A DNA stretch of 64,000 nt from Ooceraea biroi (taxonomy: Eukaryota > Arthropoda > Insecta > Hymenoptera > Formicidae): assembly GCF_003672135.1 (NCBI RefSeq), contig NC_039509.1:12782663-12846662 (forward strand), in the 5' to 3' direction. Under the pieces are notes generated by a model, which saw only the letters and a program-made list of their open reading frames with translations, made no database searches and was not told where the DNA came from. Below, piece by piece: positions 13,296 to 25,394 of the stretch. The position numbers and the translations under genes were made by a program. How positions within the stretch are numbered: the first letter of the stretch is position 1; each line of letters opens with the position of its first letter.

Positions 13296-13311
13296 GTTCA
13301 CCGCGGTGAAC
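13296..13311. promoter_or_regulatory. 16-bp perfect palindrome GTTCACCGCGGTGAAC
   Basis: GTTCACCG is followed directly by its reverse complement. Perfect dyads of this length are typical of homodimeric DNA-binding protein sites. Half-site GTTCA/TGAAC resembles steroid-receptor half-sites in inverted orientation, but the assignment is inference. Confidence 0.4.
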
Positions 13312-13417
13312 GAAACGGCCCATTTGCGCCGCTCACCGAAAGGCGCGCGCACGCTCACCGGGCCGGGCGTAATTTCGCGGGTGACCCCTGAACCCTCCGG
13401 CCAACCCTTTTACGATT

Positions 13418-13672
13418 ATGCTTTACGAGCCAACCGCACCACCACAAGCTGCAAACGGCCCTTCCGGCGTGGAAGCGCGGTGGCAACAGCAGGCGCGTAA
13501 ACGCTGCGTCCGCGGAATGAATAATACCGCATGGCCGTTTCTTCAAGGGACCATCGTGGAAATGTCGCACACTAACGAGCCGTACGACGTAACGTCAAAC
13601 AGGGAACGAAGCTCGGTCGCCGAAATAATGCGCAAGTCCTCCCTAGTATCACTCCCTGGGGTTGTGCTGTAA
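13418..13672 (+). CDS. Hypothetical 84-aa ORF, coding status unproven
   Basis: An ATG frame of 84 codons with balanced composition and no low-complexity run. It starts MLYEPTAPPQAANGPSGVE and ends SSLVSLPGVVL. No domain, signal peptide or membrane segment is visible and I recognise no family. The ATG context is poor (ATTATGC). A minus-strand frame overlaps its first part. In CpG-rich DNA a frame of this length occurs by chance, so it is a candidate only. Confidence 0.12.
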   Translation: MLYEPTAPPQAANGPSGVEARWQQQARKRCVRGMNNTAWPFLQGTIVEMSHTNEPYDVTSNRERSSVAEIMRKSSLVSLPGVVL

Positions 13673-13959
13673 TGTTTCGCGGTAGAGGTACGCGAGATCG
13701 ATGAGTTAAGGCGCCGACCCGGCTATCTAACGGAGCGGAACGAAATTATTGCGGTTTTTTCTATTAATCCCATCGCGGTGCAGTTTCCTCTCTTCGTCGA
13801 CCGGGCCACCACCGACCATCTCGAGATCCTCACCCCGCTATTAAGCGTCCGTGGTGTTTATCGATCTGATGTGAATCCGCAGTACGCCGTATATATCTCG
13901 TGGTGCATCTAGCATTAAATCTAGCGTGCTCGATTCTCGCCTAACGTTGACGCCGTGTA

Positions 13960-14613
13960 TTTTTAACACGCGTCTCACGGCAAGAAATCTGGTTTTCAAA
14001 TACTTTTAGATAATACTGCACAAATTAGATAATACTAACTACTTGATGAGCTAAGAGCTCCTCATATGTAAGAATGATAAAAAAGAAGAGATAAATAATT
14101 AATCTTCTTTTATTTATTCTGACGTACATTAAGCGCTATTTAATTGCCCCGTTAGCAGAGGAGCTTGAAACAAGATAAAATGAGACAAAAATGGAAGTTA
14201 ACAAGATGAATCTAATGAAGAAGAAATTAGAAGCGTTTTATTCTGGAGATTTTACGGCGAGAAAATATCCGACCGCAATCTCTGCCGCGCGCGATCGCTT
14301 CGTGCCTGCGGAGCGTAAGAAGTCGAATTAAGGTGATATTAACGTCGAATGTCGTTAGTCGCGTGAGAAATAGCGGCAGGTATAATTACCTCCGTCTCTG
14401 CGTGTCTAGTCCTTTCTTATCCGCACGGAGCATCTTGCCTGTTACTTGCGGAGAGCGCGCCACGATGTACGCGATACCAGCCACGAATAGCCCAGGAGCA
14501 AACTCGACGATTACGTGTTACGACCGATCTATAACCATCCCCAATGAACACCTCCAATCGTGTTCAACAATCATTTCGTCGCAAATCCTCGCACCAATTA
14601 AACTTCTTTGCTG
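13960..14613. other. Non-genic stretch before the MITE
   Basis: AT-rich to 14260, then moderately GC-rich. The 14333-14638 frame runs into the transposable element and is not a gene. Confidence 0.5.
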
Positions 14614-14860
14614 CACACTGAGAAAAAAATGTAATTGATCCAACGAAATGTCTTGTCACGGGGTGCCAACAAAATATATACTTATTTCGACAAGTTATAT
14701 ATTGAAACAAATATGTAGTTCTTGGATTACACACATGAGAATTATAATCCAACAATTATATATTTGATTCAACATATAACTTGTTGAAATAAGTATATAT
14801 TTTGTTGGCACCCCGTGACAAGACATTTCGTTGGATCAATTACATTTTTTTCTCAGTGTG
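14614..14860. mobile_element. 247-bp foldback MITE with very long terminal inverted repeats
   Basis: The left end starts CACACTGAG with an A-run, and the right end is its reverse complement. I count the first 75 bases of both arms as identical. Beyond that only scattered mismatches occur to about base 116, so the element is almost entirely one inverted repeat with a short centre near 14737. There is no coding capacity, so it would need a transposase supplied in trans. Clear target-site duplication was not found (left flank TTTGCTG, right flank TTAATAA), so the superfamily is undetermined. High arm identity suggests recent activity or hairpin gene conversion. Confidence 0.93.
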
Positions 14861-14999
14861 TTAATAAATAGTCCTTAACGAAAATTCGATATTACAAAAT
14901 TAGAAATAGGAGTATCGATTCTATCGATTTTCTAAGTATAATGCTCTGCAGTCGGGTGTGCTAATTGCTTGTTGATCAAACAGAAAACTCGTACGGGGT

Positions 15000-16740
15000 C
15001 AAATAACTTCTGCGAGAACGGCAAAAGCCGTTCCCCAGCCAATTAACATGTCCGACCAGCTTCTCGTACGACAAATATAATATTAGCGTAGTGCGGTTTC
15101 TATATGCCGATCGATCAGGTGAAAGACTAGCGTAATAAATAGCGTCGAATTTTTCGAACCGTTCTTAGCTGTTTGCGCCGAGTTTATCAGTCGCCACGAC
15201 GCGCGTAGTGGATGAAGAGTGCGCACGATGCCATCATCGGCTTGCGGTTGAAACGGATCAGCCCGACAGCTTCGATCCGCCGTCACCTCGAGGGAGTTAA
15301 AAACGTTCCATAAATCACGTAACGATGGGAAATGCCGTTTGCCATCCGCAGCGTAGCCCCCCGAACGTGTCAGCCTGGATAGCGCCGAGATATCCACGTG
15401 CCGCTAACGGAGTTGGGATATCAAAAGAGAATGTCAGTGATAGGCACGATGGTAGGTGGACACGTTAGCGTTCTCCAGTTGGAGCCCTCCGGGGAATGAT
15501 CGAAGAGCGCCGCAAAAATTCCAGTTAATAAAATAGCGGTATGATAAATATTTATCGTTTTATCTCCAGGTTCCTGTCCCGGTTCCGTACTAATGCCGCA
15601 ATTAAAATTCGTCACTGTCACGAGACGGACGAAGGTACACGTCCGACAGTTTTGAAAAAAAAGAAGAACGTATGCGTGCGACTCAACATTTATCTCTATA
15701 TAACGGCGAAATAAATTACATTTTATGGGCGCATAAATCCCGCGGGCGCAAAATTTTTTCCGACTTATCCGCGGCAAGATAAAGTCGCGCGCGTCCGTCA
15801 GTACGGCGTCGCACGTGACGCGAGGTTAATGTCTGTCAGCGTGAATTGTCCGACTTTGAAGCGCGATCTCATAAGGGCGGCCCTTAACGAAGCTAATACG
15901 TCGCTGTAACGTGACGCGCAAAACGCATGATATAGGGCCTATCTGCCGCGTCGGGATATGGACGTTCGTAACAAAGCGCCGGTAAATCTTGACCGGGTGT
16001 CGTAAACCACCAGGCCATCGCCTAAATCTGCGCGAGAATAACGCGCGTCGAACGAGGCGCGTTAGACGCGTAAAGATGAGTTACAGCGCGAGCAAACGAG
16101 TAAGCGTGTCCCGACCCGAGAACGGCAGTCAACGAGGGAACATGGGGGACCGGAAAGAAAATCACGACGTGACTCTGGCACACGTCGGGGGATGCAAAGG
16201 GGAGAGAATCAAGCGACCGTGGTGTTGTTGCCGTGTCGCTCCAGCAGCAGATATTACGCGATATTTCTATGCACGAGGCAAGTCGCGCCTCATCGGAAGT
16301 ATTCGCATTTGCGACGCAAACGTGTAATCAGCGATCAGAATTTCCAGCCTTTTTCGAGCCCTCGGAAATTCAACGTGCCGAAACGTGCACTTCTCTCGAC
16401 AGAATTTCACACGAAAAGAGATTTTTGTTAAGTTGAAATCATTGCGAACATCGAGGAAACGCAATGAGCGAAATTTAGCGCGAGATAATCTGCAAAGTTC
16501 ACGTGCGACCATTAAAGCCGACGGGAGTTTCAGCACGATCTCGATTTTGCGGCGAACAAACGCACGCGCGGTGTATCGGGGTGAATTTCCCTCGTCAAGT
16601 CGCCAGGATTTCGTGGAAATTACCGCGTAACATAAATCCTGACCCGGCAACCAGGGAACCGGGCTACCGGCATCCTTGCTGCTCTTAATTACGCCTTTTT
16701 TTTCTGCTGGCTGCACCATTACGTCCGGCCATTAAGTCCG
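15000..16740. other. CpG-rich island, no gene recognised
   Basis: Many overlapping frames are open on both strands, the longest being a 150-codon minus-strand frame at 16267-16719. None resembles a known protein. A 7-bp stem with an AAAA loop lies at 15016-15033. Confidence 0.45.
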
Positions 16741-16795
16741 TCAAGTTAAGTAGAGACGTGATACTCTGACCCGTCCTTGCCGTAATATACGCATA

Positions 16796-16820
16796 ATATA
16801 TATATATATATATATATATA
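16796..16820. repeat. (AT)n microsatellite
   Basis: Twenty-five bases of pure alternating A/T. Confidence 0.96.
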
Positions 16821-16839
16821 CACGTGCGCGCTCCTTCGT

Positions 16840-18560
16840 TATTCTCGTTCTTTTTCTCTCCACTTTACTTTCTTTCGCTTCCGCTCCACAATGCCCCTCG
16901 AAAATACTACGGAAGATATCTAAAATCGAGGTTCTTTTTCGCCCTCCACAAAGAGTTTTCCTTCTACTCTCAATGGCTAGCACATTTCCTCCAAAAATAA
17001 TTTTCTATCGTTAACCTTTTATAAATCATTAAACCCACATTCGCGATACAATTTCATGTTACGTGACTCTGCAAGTAATTTATAGGATCGTAAACGTATG
17101 TATTTCAATTTTTGGTAGAGGTGAGCTTCTGAGATTCGGCGAATAAGGAAAAATAATTTTCATTCAAAAATAGATTTTAGGATTTTATAAAGACAAAATA
17201 CATATATTTATAATATATATAAAGAAAATTTATAGCATTCTCTCTATTTATCTATAACGTAAATAATTTTGTAACTCAGACAATAATGCTTCAAAATTAA
17301 AAAAATACTCTCTTAAAATCATACACATTAGCTCAAACAGATGCAGTTATCAATGTGTATATCGTATTCTTCAGCTCTTTATATGCGTGAGTGCACTTTG
17401 AAACTGTCCGTATCACTGATTTATGAACGCTCGGATATTCACATTGCTGACTGTAAAACAGTACATTATTTTCGAGCTCGTTATGCACTCATTTGCTGCA
17501 AGCCATCCGGGCGAATCGGTGGATGAATTTCACCTGGCGCTTCTCGTATCGTCCATTTGCTCCGTTGTTACAACAACGTCGCTCGCAATGCCGGTCGGTC
17601 GGCACCCCCAGTTTTCATTTCTTACTCGAGTTGCTAATGTTATTACACTTCCATTTGTTGGCCATTCTAAAGGGACTCGCATTGCAGCACGAGTAACTTG
17701 ATATTTCCCCCTTTTCCTCGCCCCCGCTTATCATTTGCTCTACGTTTCGCCAAGCACATTCACGCAGCCAGCTTCTACCTTCCGGCTCTCTCGTACACAC
17801 GGGCGTATGTACATTAATGAGACACAATGTGCACGACGAAAAACGAGGGTTAATTGCTCTAGAACGACGGTTAATTCGCGCGTCATTTGTCAACGCTTGC
17901 GCTTCATCTCGTTGGACAAGAAGTTTATTTAAATCGATCATGCGAAAATATTGCATTTATTTTTTACTACACAAACAATTATCATTCTTTCGATTTCAAT
18001 TTGTTGCTATAATATTGTTGCCGATGCTTTTCTCGTAATTATAACTATGTCATAAAACTAGAAGAATGATTATAAACTTTTTTCATGATCTTAAAAGAAA
18101 TTGCTAATCTTGCTTGGAAACTCGTAGTTAAACTGTTCATAAACATAACATAAAAGCTAAGTGCTTTCTGCAATCAGTAATTTTCTTTGCGTATTGTCGT
18201 TACCATAAAAGTAGAAATTTTAACGTCAAAACGAAGCTTTTGGGACTCGTTCTCACACTGCTGCTGCAGAGTTAAAAAGCTCCTGTGCCAGAGTTAATCA
18301 TCATGGACCGTGGTCACCGAGTGGCATTACTGAAACATCCACTCCAGGCAAGCGTGCGAGACGCACAATTTAAATTTGAATAACCGCGACGAGGCTGCGA
18401 TAAAGTACAATTAAGTTCGTCGCGTAGCGACGGATGGCCCACCGAAGTGATGGAGAAACAGAGGAAGAGGAACGAGTTTCCTCAAGCGAAGAATACGAGG
18501 GGGAAAAGGGTGGAATAAAGAGTACGGTGGCAGCAGATAAAAAAACGATGTTCGCTCGTA
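16840..18560. other. AT-rich to mixed non-genic stretch
   Basis: Strongly AT-rich from 16980 to 17340 and 17930 to 18240. The moderately GC-rich part (17460-17900) has short frames only. No RNA gene or repeat was recognised. Confidence 0.55.
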
Positions 18561-18564
18561 CATA

Positions 18565-19143
18565 GGGTGTCTCTGATTAACCGCGTTTTTTCTCAACGAG
18601 TATCAGTGATTGAAAAGAGAAACTTAACAAAATTTCATAGCCAGTGAATAAAAGAAATAACTAAATTACTGTAGTTTTCATAGATCGAATAAAAATTTAA
18701 ATAAAAACATATTTGGAGAGGAACAAAATATTGAAATGTGTTCTTTGTGTAAAAGTATACAGTATAGAATGAACTTCATATAGTTAATATCTCTACAATA
18801 AATATTTATAACATAACAAAACTTTTCGAACTTTCCTATTAAAATATTAAATTAAAATATTTGAATTCAGTTAAAATATTGTCATTGCACTTTTTAAAAA
18901 TCAAGCGATCAAACATTAAGCCGTATTATTCAATGCATCTCTACAACAATATTTTTAAAGTACACGACGAATGGCGGTCGATTCGACTGTACTACGCACA
19001 TTTACATTCTCGGATGGAGTAAAATAGGACATCATCAGCGATTAACCTGCAATTCAAAAGCCATTGCTCTAATTTTCCGAATTCAGCACTCCTTGATAGA
19101 GAATCCATCGCTTAAAAACAAGAGCGATTAATCAAGGGCACCC
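18565..19143. mobile_element. Old ~579-bp MITE with ~20-bp TIRs and TA duplication
   Basis: Left end GGGTGTCTCTGATTAACCGC and right end (complement) GGGTGCCCTTGATTAATCGC match at 16 of 20 positions. Both ends are bordered by TA (18563-18564 and 19144-19145), the duplication expected of Tc1/mariner-type insertions. The interior is AT-rich with no transposase frame. Divergent ends and a decayed interior point to an old non-autonomous copy. The class assignment rests only on the TA and the end structure. Confidence 0.72.
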
Positions 19144-19149
19144 TATATG

Positions 19150-20460
19150 CGAGGTACCGCAGCTGCGGCAACTCTTTTGACTAATGGCTCGCAGAAAATT
19201 CGTTTACTTCCGAGTCTCGTCTTCGTTGACCGACTTGAACGCTCCGCAAATACATACAATGAAAATTTATATGAAATTCTACTTAGTTATTGCGGGCGAC
19301 CTTCTATTATACATTGGACGTTGGAAATGCACGAATGCATGTTCCTATTAAAAGTTGTGGATTTTCCGTTCGAGACATCGCAATAATTAAATCCCGAAGG
19401 AGCTTGAAATCCATTTTTAATGTACATGTAACACGATATTTTTCTTAATCGCAACTAGATTTCGTATAGTTATAATTGGCGCAGAGACGGGTTTAGAATT
19501 CGCGGAGCAAAGTGCACAAATAAAAATAAAAATGCGTCAGAAAATAGTATTAATAACAAAGTTGACACGAATGAATACTAGATGGGAAACCGTCGGAAGA
19601 GAGAAGGACAAGTGTGAATGCGTTTAAAGTCATTAGCGTGTTTTAAATTCGACAGGAAGCGGATTTATGAAATAAGCCGTTCACAAAGAAGAAGATGTTT
19701 GCAAAGGCAAATGCCCGAAAGGTAAACGGAAAGTAAGATTCTTCCTTCTCTTAGCCTCGCGGCGGTATCTCAATAAACGTCGTCCAACAGCGCTATTGCT
19801 CTCTCGTTGCACCTAAGCGCATCGTTGTCTTTTCCACTCGGGAAATTTCCGTACTGGGAGCTGGCGGAATAATCAGTGCATCCGTAAGAACATAAAGAGA
19901 TCTTCCAAACAAGCCTGTTCCACGCATACAGATACGATTATAATCGCAAACGGCGGTGAGAAAGTCATTCACTCTCTTTTCAGATATCTCTTATAAGCAA
20001 TCATAGGTGATAAAAATTTTAATGTTTTTTTTTTAATTTAGAGGTTTTAATTATGTGAAAAGTCTCATGTCAGACGAAAAAACATGAAAAATCGATAGAA
20101 ATAAAGTAAAATGTTTTCTTCAATAATGATGGTTAGCAATTTGATATTTTAATCTACTATATATAAAATGTATAATTAATAATATATACAAATATTACTT
20201 GCGGTACTTTTATTTTTATTACTCAAACATGCTTCAGATGCATGCAATGACAATTTAATTTATCGCAGAATTACGTTGTTATTCCCATTTAGTGATCACT
20301 CAATGAGAACAGTGAGAATAAACAAAATCACCAAGCATTACTTAGTAACTGATGTATTTACTCTTATAATATAAAACATAATATAAAATTATTAATATTT
20401 TTTGTTTAAAGATAAACCGCAATATATCATTAAAACAATGAAACAACAAGAACTTTAAAT
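19150..20460. other. Non-genic stretch, AT-rich at its end
   Basis: No open frame above 80 codons. The part from 19990 to 20460 is strongly A/T-rich. Confidence 0.55.
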
Positions 20461-21120
20461 AACGTTTCCGAGGGAGTAAAATAAAAAAGAGAAAAAGTGC
20501 AGTATTCGTCCGCCCGGCGCTTTGTCGGACCGGCGAAATATTCGCCACATGGTAATTTTCTAAGGCGCGTCCTCGTCGAATAATTATTACTCCAAGGCGG
20601 GATCGCGAAGATGATCGGTGGGCAGATTGTGGCTGTACGATTACGGAACGAACAATGTGATGTCGCGGCGACCGGCGCCGTCGCGAATTTGCATAAAATC
20701 TTTTCCGTCTTATACACTCCGATCGACAACGGCCGACATTATGGGACCAGGTCGGCCGGCCTCCGCCATGGGAAATTGCACGCACCGAGCGAGCCATTCA
20801 AGCGTATTAATAGCGTGACACAACCATCAATTCACCGTGCTCCATTCTTCTACCCTTTGCCCGCACACCATCGAGTTGACCGACGTTAATATTGGCGTTC
20901 ACTCTTTGTCCAGCGTACTGTAATCCGCCGGTACGTGATCTTTGCACTTGGTCAGACAGTCCCGATACGACAATTGAATCAGGTCTGCGAGAAATTTGAA
21001 GATAATAACGATGTGGTTTGCTGTGCGCCTTATAAAAACATGCGACGCGATGCGGCGCACAGCAGCACAGTGCGACTACCAACTTCGAGATACTATGCAT
21101 TACGTGGGAAGAGGACATTT
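20460..21120. other. CpG-rich island, no gene recognised
   Basis: Overlapping frames of 90-150 codons are open on both strands (for example minus 20342-20797), which argues for composition rather than coding. The minus frame continues into AT-rich sequence with low-complexity residues. Confidence 0.45.
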
Positions 21121-22440
21121 TTGTAATGAAAAATTAAATTTTTCTCTAAATCTAAAAGACGATAGCAGTTTTTATATTCTAGTATTTGATAATTTGAATA
21201 GCGATTTAAGTGTGATTGTTGAGAATAATCCATCATTGTTATAAATTAACATAGAGTTAAAAAGAAAAATTAAAGAACGAGTTAGAGAAGCAACTAAGAA
21301 TGTTGGGATCTTCCTCTCCTCCATTTATCCGGAACAATAGATATTATGAGTAATTACGAGCAAACTGTAATTATAGTGCTAAGAATATATGTATAATTAA
21401 CAAAGGAAATTCTAACGGAACTGGAACAATGAAATTAATTGTTCTAGAATTGAAAATGTATCGGATAAAGGTCAGAGGAATCCTCTCTCGCTCTCTTTTC
21501 CTCTTTTTCTCTGTTTCTCTTTTCCTCTGGTAATTTAAAGAAAGATAATATAATTAGAGATAACGAGCAATCAACCTTAACGCTCATTACATCAGAATTC
21601 TTTGCGCAATCAGCTGATTGGAGTTAATCATCAATCATTTTCAATAATCGACAATTTGATCACCGTTGAATCGTTTCTCATTTAACAATTTAATAATTAG
21701 TGCAAGCGCTTAGAAATAACAAAATCAATAATATATTTTTAAAACTGAAGTATTCAAGAAGTATTTTCGAGGAATAAGAGCAGAAGTAAAAATTCTTACA
21801 TATATATATGTGTATATATATATATATATATACAGATACGATATATGTATTTAAAATATTGATTGAAGTATAGAAGAAATTGTATATGCACGACGAGAGT
21901 TTATGTAGCAGAAAGAGTACATTGAAAATAAAAATTACGAAAGGTAATTATACGCTTAAATTGCTGACAAAGGTTCGTAAAATAATTTCGAGATTAATTG
22001 AAATATAACGTAACCAAGTTATTTGAAAAAAAACAGCTAAAACAAATATGTGTTACGAGAACTTCCTACGCGGGGCATTTCTCCATATTAACTTTGATAA
22101 ACAATAACTAAAAATAAACGTACGCTCGCAACAAATAATTCATTTCATCGTACATGTATGCTGCTTACTTGGAAATATAAATACTAGTATAAATATTTCT
22201 CTAAAAATATAATCAAAAGTAATTATACGTTCCCTCCGTACATATGTGCGGAATCAAATATGAAAAAGAAGAATTTGAACATCTCGCATTTCTCCAGAAT
22301 ATCTTTTTCATCAACATCATGTCCATTGTGTTATAAATGTCGCGATAAAACGCGTGAGATGATTGTAAACCCCGAATTACGCGACATGGACACCTGAAGA
22401 TATGCGCGTCGTGCGGAGGGAGGGAACTAGCCACGTGAGG
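21120..22440. other. AT-rich stretch with TA microsatellite
   Basis: Dense stops, a CT-rich patch at 21480-21530 and the TA tract listed separately. Nothing else was recognised. Confidence 0.55.
21800..21832. repeat. (TA)n microsatellite with GTGT interruption
   Basis: Alternating A/T interrupted once by GTG at about 21810-21812, followed by about 20 bases of pure TA. Confidence 0.95.
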
Positions 22441-22980
22441 ACATAATAGCATTCAGGAAGGTAGCGTTTACGCCACAATCCGGGGCACGTAAGTGTTACA
22501 TACAGGGTGATTAAAATTAATATCGAGCACGGTGGGCGGCAACTACGAGGCTATTAGAGTTGCAAATCTTACAATTACGTCTTGTATCACGCCTGAGGAG
22601 AGCAAAGGGAGAGCAAGAGAGTCAGAGAGAGAGAGAGAGAAAGGGATCGCGGACCTTTCACGGCGAACGTATTCCCGCGTTGGCGGCATTTCGAAAGCGC
22701 GCAAAATCGTTGTTGCTTTCACACACGTCGAGAGCGAACGAGCAACGACGACGGCGGCGACGGCGACGCCGTTATTTGTCCACGCGACCACTCAATTTAC
22801 GTGAGTGCTTCGGGCAATATATTCCGATACATACTCCACGTAATCGACGATCCGCACGGCAATGTACGCGACATATGCAATGGCGAATATGGACAAGTCG
22901 TTCGGCCGAAACGTGTATCGACCGACGGATAAGTGGAGTGACAGGAATCGTTTCTCTTTTTCTTTTCCCGCCTTAAAATA
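22440..22980. other. CpG-rich block with GA tract and weak donor-like sites
   Basis: Contains an 8-unit GA tract (22624-22640) and GTAAGT after GGCAC at 22489, GTGAGT after TTTAC at 22801. Either could be a plus-strand splice donor, but neither has a partner acceptor or a recognisable open frame. The frame at 22560-22976 is arginine- and serine-rich from low-complexity DNA. Confidence 0.35.
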
Positions 22981-25253
22981 TCGGCTTATAATTATTGATA
23001 TGCATATTCTTCGAATAAATTCTTTGGATAAAAAAGTATGACTAAAGCAGTTTTTGGAGTTTACGGAATGTGCACTGTGCAATCCGATAATACGCACTGA
23101 ATTTCCAAAACCATTTTCTTCAAAAAGATTAAAATATTCTTATAGAAAAACTTTATGGATTCCATATTGAAAATCAGAGTTTTGATGAAATAAATTACGG
23201 TTCAAAAATAAAAATAAAAATTCACGAATGGCAATTTCAGTGACCAAAAACGTTAATGTTTTTAAATAATTTTTCAACTAAAATCAACTAAGAATCTCAA
23301 TATTTTCACGTTAATCTTTTTATCTCCAGAGAAAAACACTATAAAAGGAAACTAACATATCGTGCACGTTTTCCGGCAAAAATGCAGAGTCGTTTATTCC
23401 TTGAACAGCGATTCGCAGACGCGTTTGCCCGTAAATATATGGAAAAAGAGAAGCGTGGCTGTATTAAGCCGCGCATCTCGCGATTACAGGGAAGAATGGA
23501 TACGCTCGCGATCGAAAGCGCTCGCAGCGGGTAATAAACAGGCTAGCATGTAGCCGTAGGGTACTCTCACGCCAACGGAAGTCGGCGGGTGCGGAAAGCG
23601 TGCGCGGGACCGGATTCTCTCCCCCGTCGACGCAAGCTCGAATTTCCGCGTTCCGCCGCAAGGAACGATAACCCGGACAGCCGCGGCTCCCGCATGCGGA
23701 TTTCCGTGCCGAGCTTTCGGAAATACGCTCATCGCCCTGTGCGCGTCGGGAGATAGCATGGCGCACCGGCATGAACAAAGGTTAAAGGGAGGCGATTGTT
23801 CATTGATAACGTGACAAGACGCAAATGGTACGGATTAGCATGGTACAAGCATCACTGACAAATTCGAAAAATCCAAAATGTTCTTGAGAGGAACTTATCC
23901 CCCCCTCCCCTCCCCATTAAATATGTGTCAGGTATTTTTCTCGTATAGCCATATGTTTGATCAGTAAAGTAGAGGACAGTGCTTTAATTAAATGCCACGT
24001 TGCTCTTCTTCATGTGAAGGAGACACATCAATACACGTTACGGTGAAACTGATCGCTTCAGTGATAGCGTACGAACCGTGCACGTCGCCGTCTGCCAGTG
24101 TTCCAGCCCGTCGTTCCGGGATCATTCGTGGAGATGACGCGTACCGGGGAAATTCAGACTCGGCCGTCTGTCGCGCTCGAGATACGAACGCGTCCGACTG
24201 TCCGGTAATCCTTCTTCGTTGCATGTGCGCCGATGGCATCCGGAAATTCGGGACAAGCGCGGTGCAAGGCTAAGCCCGCCGAGTGACACACGCGGCGCGG
24301 GTATCTTTCACAGCGCGACCGATTACGTTTCGCTCACGCCGGTGGACAGTGATCGATGACGCGCTCGTATCTCTGTCATCGGCGTCGATAAGACACAAAT
24401 AAACAAGCCCCGTCGCAGCTGGCGTTATTAATTAAGCCCGCACGCAACGTTGTCTCATGTGCCCCTTGTGCTGATTGGGGTTGAGAGATAACACGTGAGT
24501 GAGAGAAAGGGAGAGAAAGAGAGAGTACAATGTGTCCTAGCAGCATTTCGATTATACCCGCAGCGAGTATCTGATCAAGTAGGGCGATCTTCGTTTGCAC
24601 TTGATTACTGACACTTAATCAAAAATTGGAAGTTCAAGTGGCTGGGGTAGGTAATCGTCCAACGTACTACCTCAAATGAAGAAACCAATATCGGATACTT
24701 CAGTTGAAAAATAAAAGCAGAAAAGTTGGGACATTTAGTTAACTCCGATAACTCACGTCCCTAAACGTCTTGGTACATTTTAAAGTCTCCAGTCGCTCAA
24801 TAATATCTCAATGAAATCATCCCGTTACCTAAAGTGCGTTCGAAAAGCGCTTTTTATGAGAACAGAGAGAAGCACCGCCGTCTAAGATCCGATCAACGCA
24901 TTCTCTCTCGGCTTCCGAGAGCCTCGAGTCTTGAGAAGCGAGATTCCCCCGAGACCCACGATGCAGAAGCCATCCAAGGGAATCGGGGACACGCGTGCGA
25001 GCGCCTCGAGAGAGAACGAAGAGGCGAGACGAGACGGCGCGTATGTAGACACGCTCGTTCGGCAAGCCTTGTATCGCGCTCTCCCGTCCTCGTGTTCTTA
25101 TTGCCCACCATTGCAGCCGCGCATCGCGCTCCACGCCGTGTCGTGTAAGCTGGCATCCGCCCACGCGCCCGGGACGACGATCGCGCCGGCAACAGCACGT
25201 GGGAGCGAGGAACCCTCGGTGTTCACCCCGACCAGGCCGGTCGTATCCCCCCA

Positions 25254-25269
25254 CGTATTTATGGCATCC
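25254..25269 (+). repeat. Dispersed 16-mer CGTATTTATGGCATCC, copy 1
   Basis: Identical to 27337-27352. After each copy a GCGAACGG word occurs at a similar distance (25279-25286; 27362-27369), and GTCGT lies upstream of both. This suggests a diverged element of about 50 bp rather than an isolated word. Confidence 0.6.
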
Positions 25270-25329
25270 CGGCGTGGCGCGAACGGAGGCACTCTTCCTC
25301 CCGGCGATTCACGTCTCGCATGGATAGTC

Positions 25330-25394
25330 GTCTTCTTCTTTTTCTTATTGCTTCTTCTCCTCCTCCTTCCTCTACTTCTTCTCCTTGTCCTCTT
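25330..25394 (+). repeat. Pyrimidine triplet tract (TCT/CTC)
   Basis: About 65 bases, nearly all pyrimidine, in CTT/CTC/TCC units. It is triplex-capable as a polypurine-polypyrimidine tract, and in frame it reads as a false Phe/Leu hydrophobic stretch. Confidence 0.9.

Larger units (their letters stand above)
13150..13960. other. CpG-rich island around a 16-bp palindrome
   Basis: Dense CpG, with several related CACCG/CGGTG words between 13291 and 13390, including GGCCCGGT and its complement about 75 bases apart. An ATG frame at 13418-13672 lies in its second half. Confidence 0.5.
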
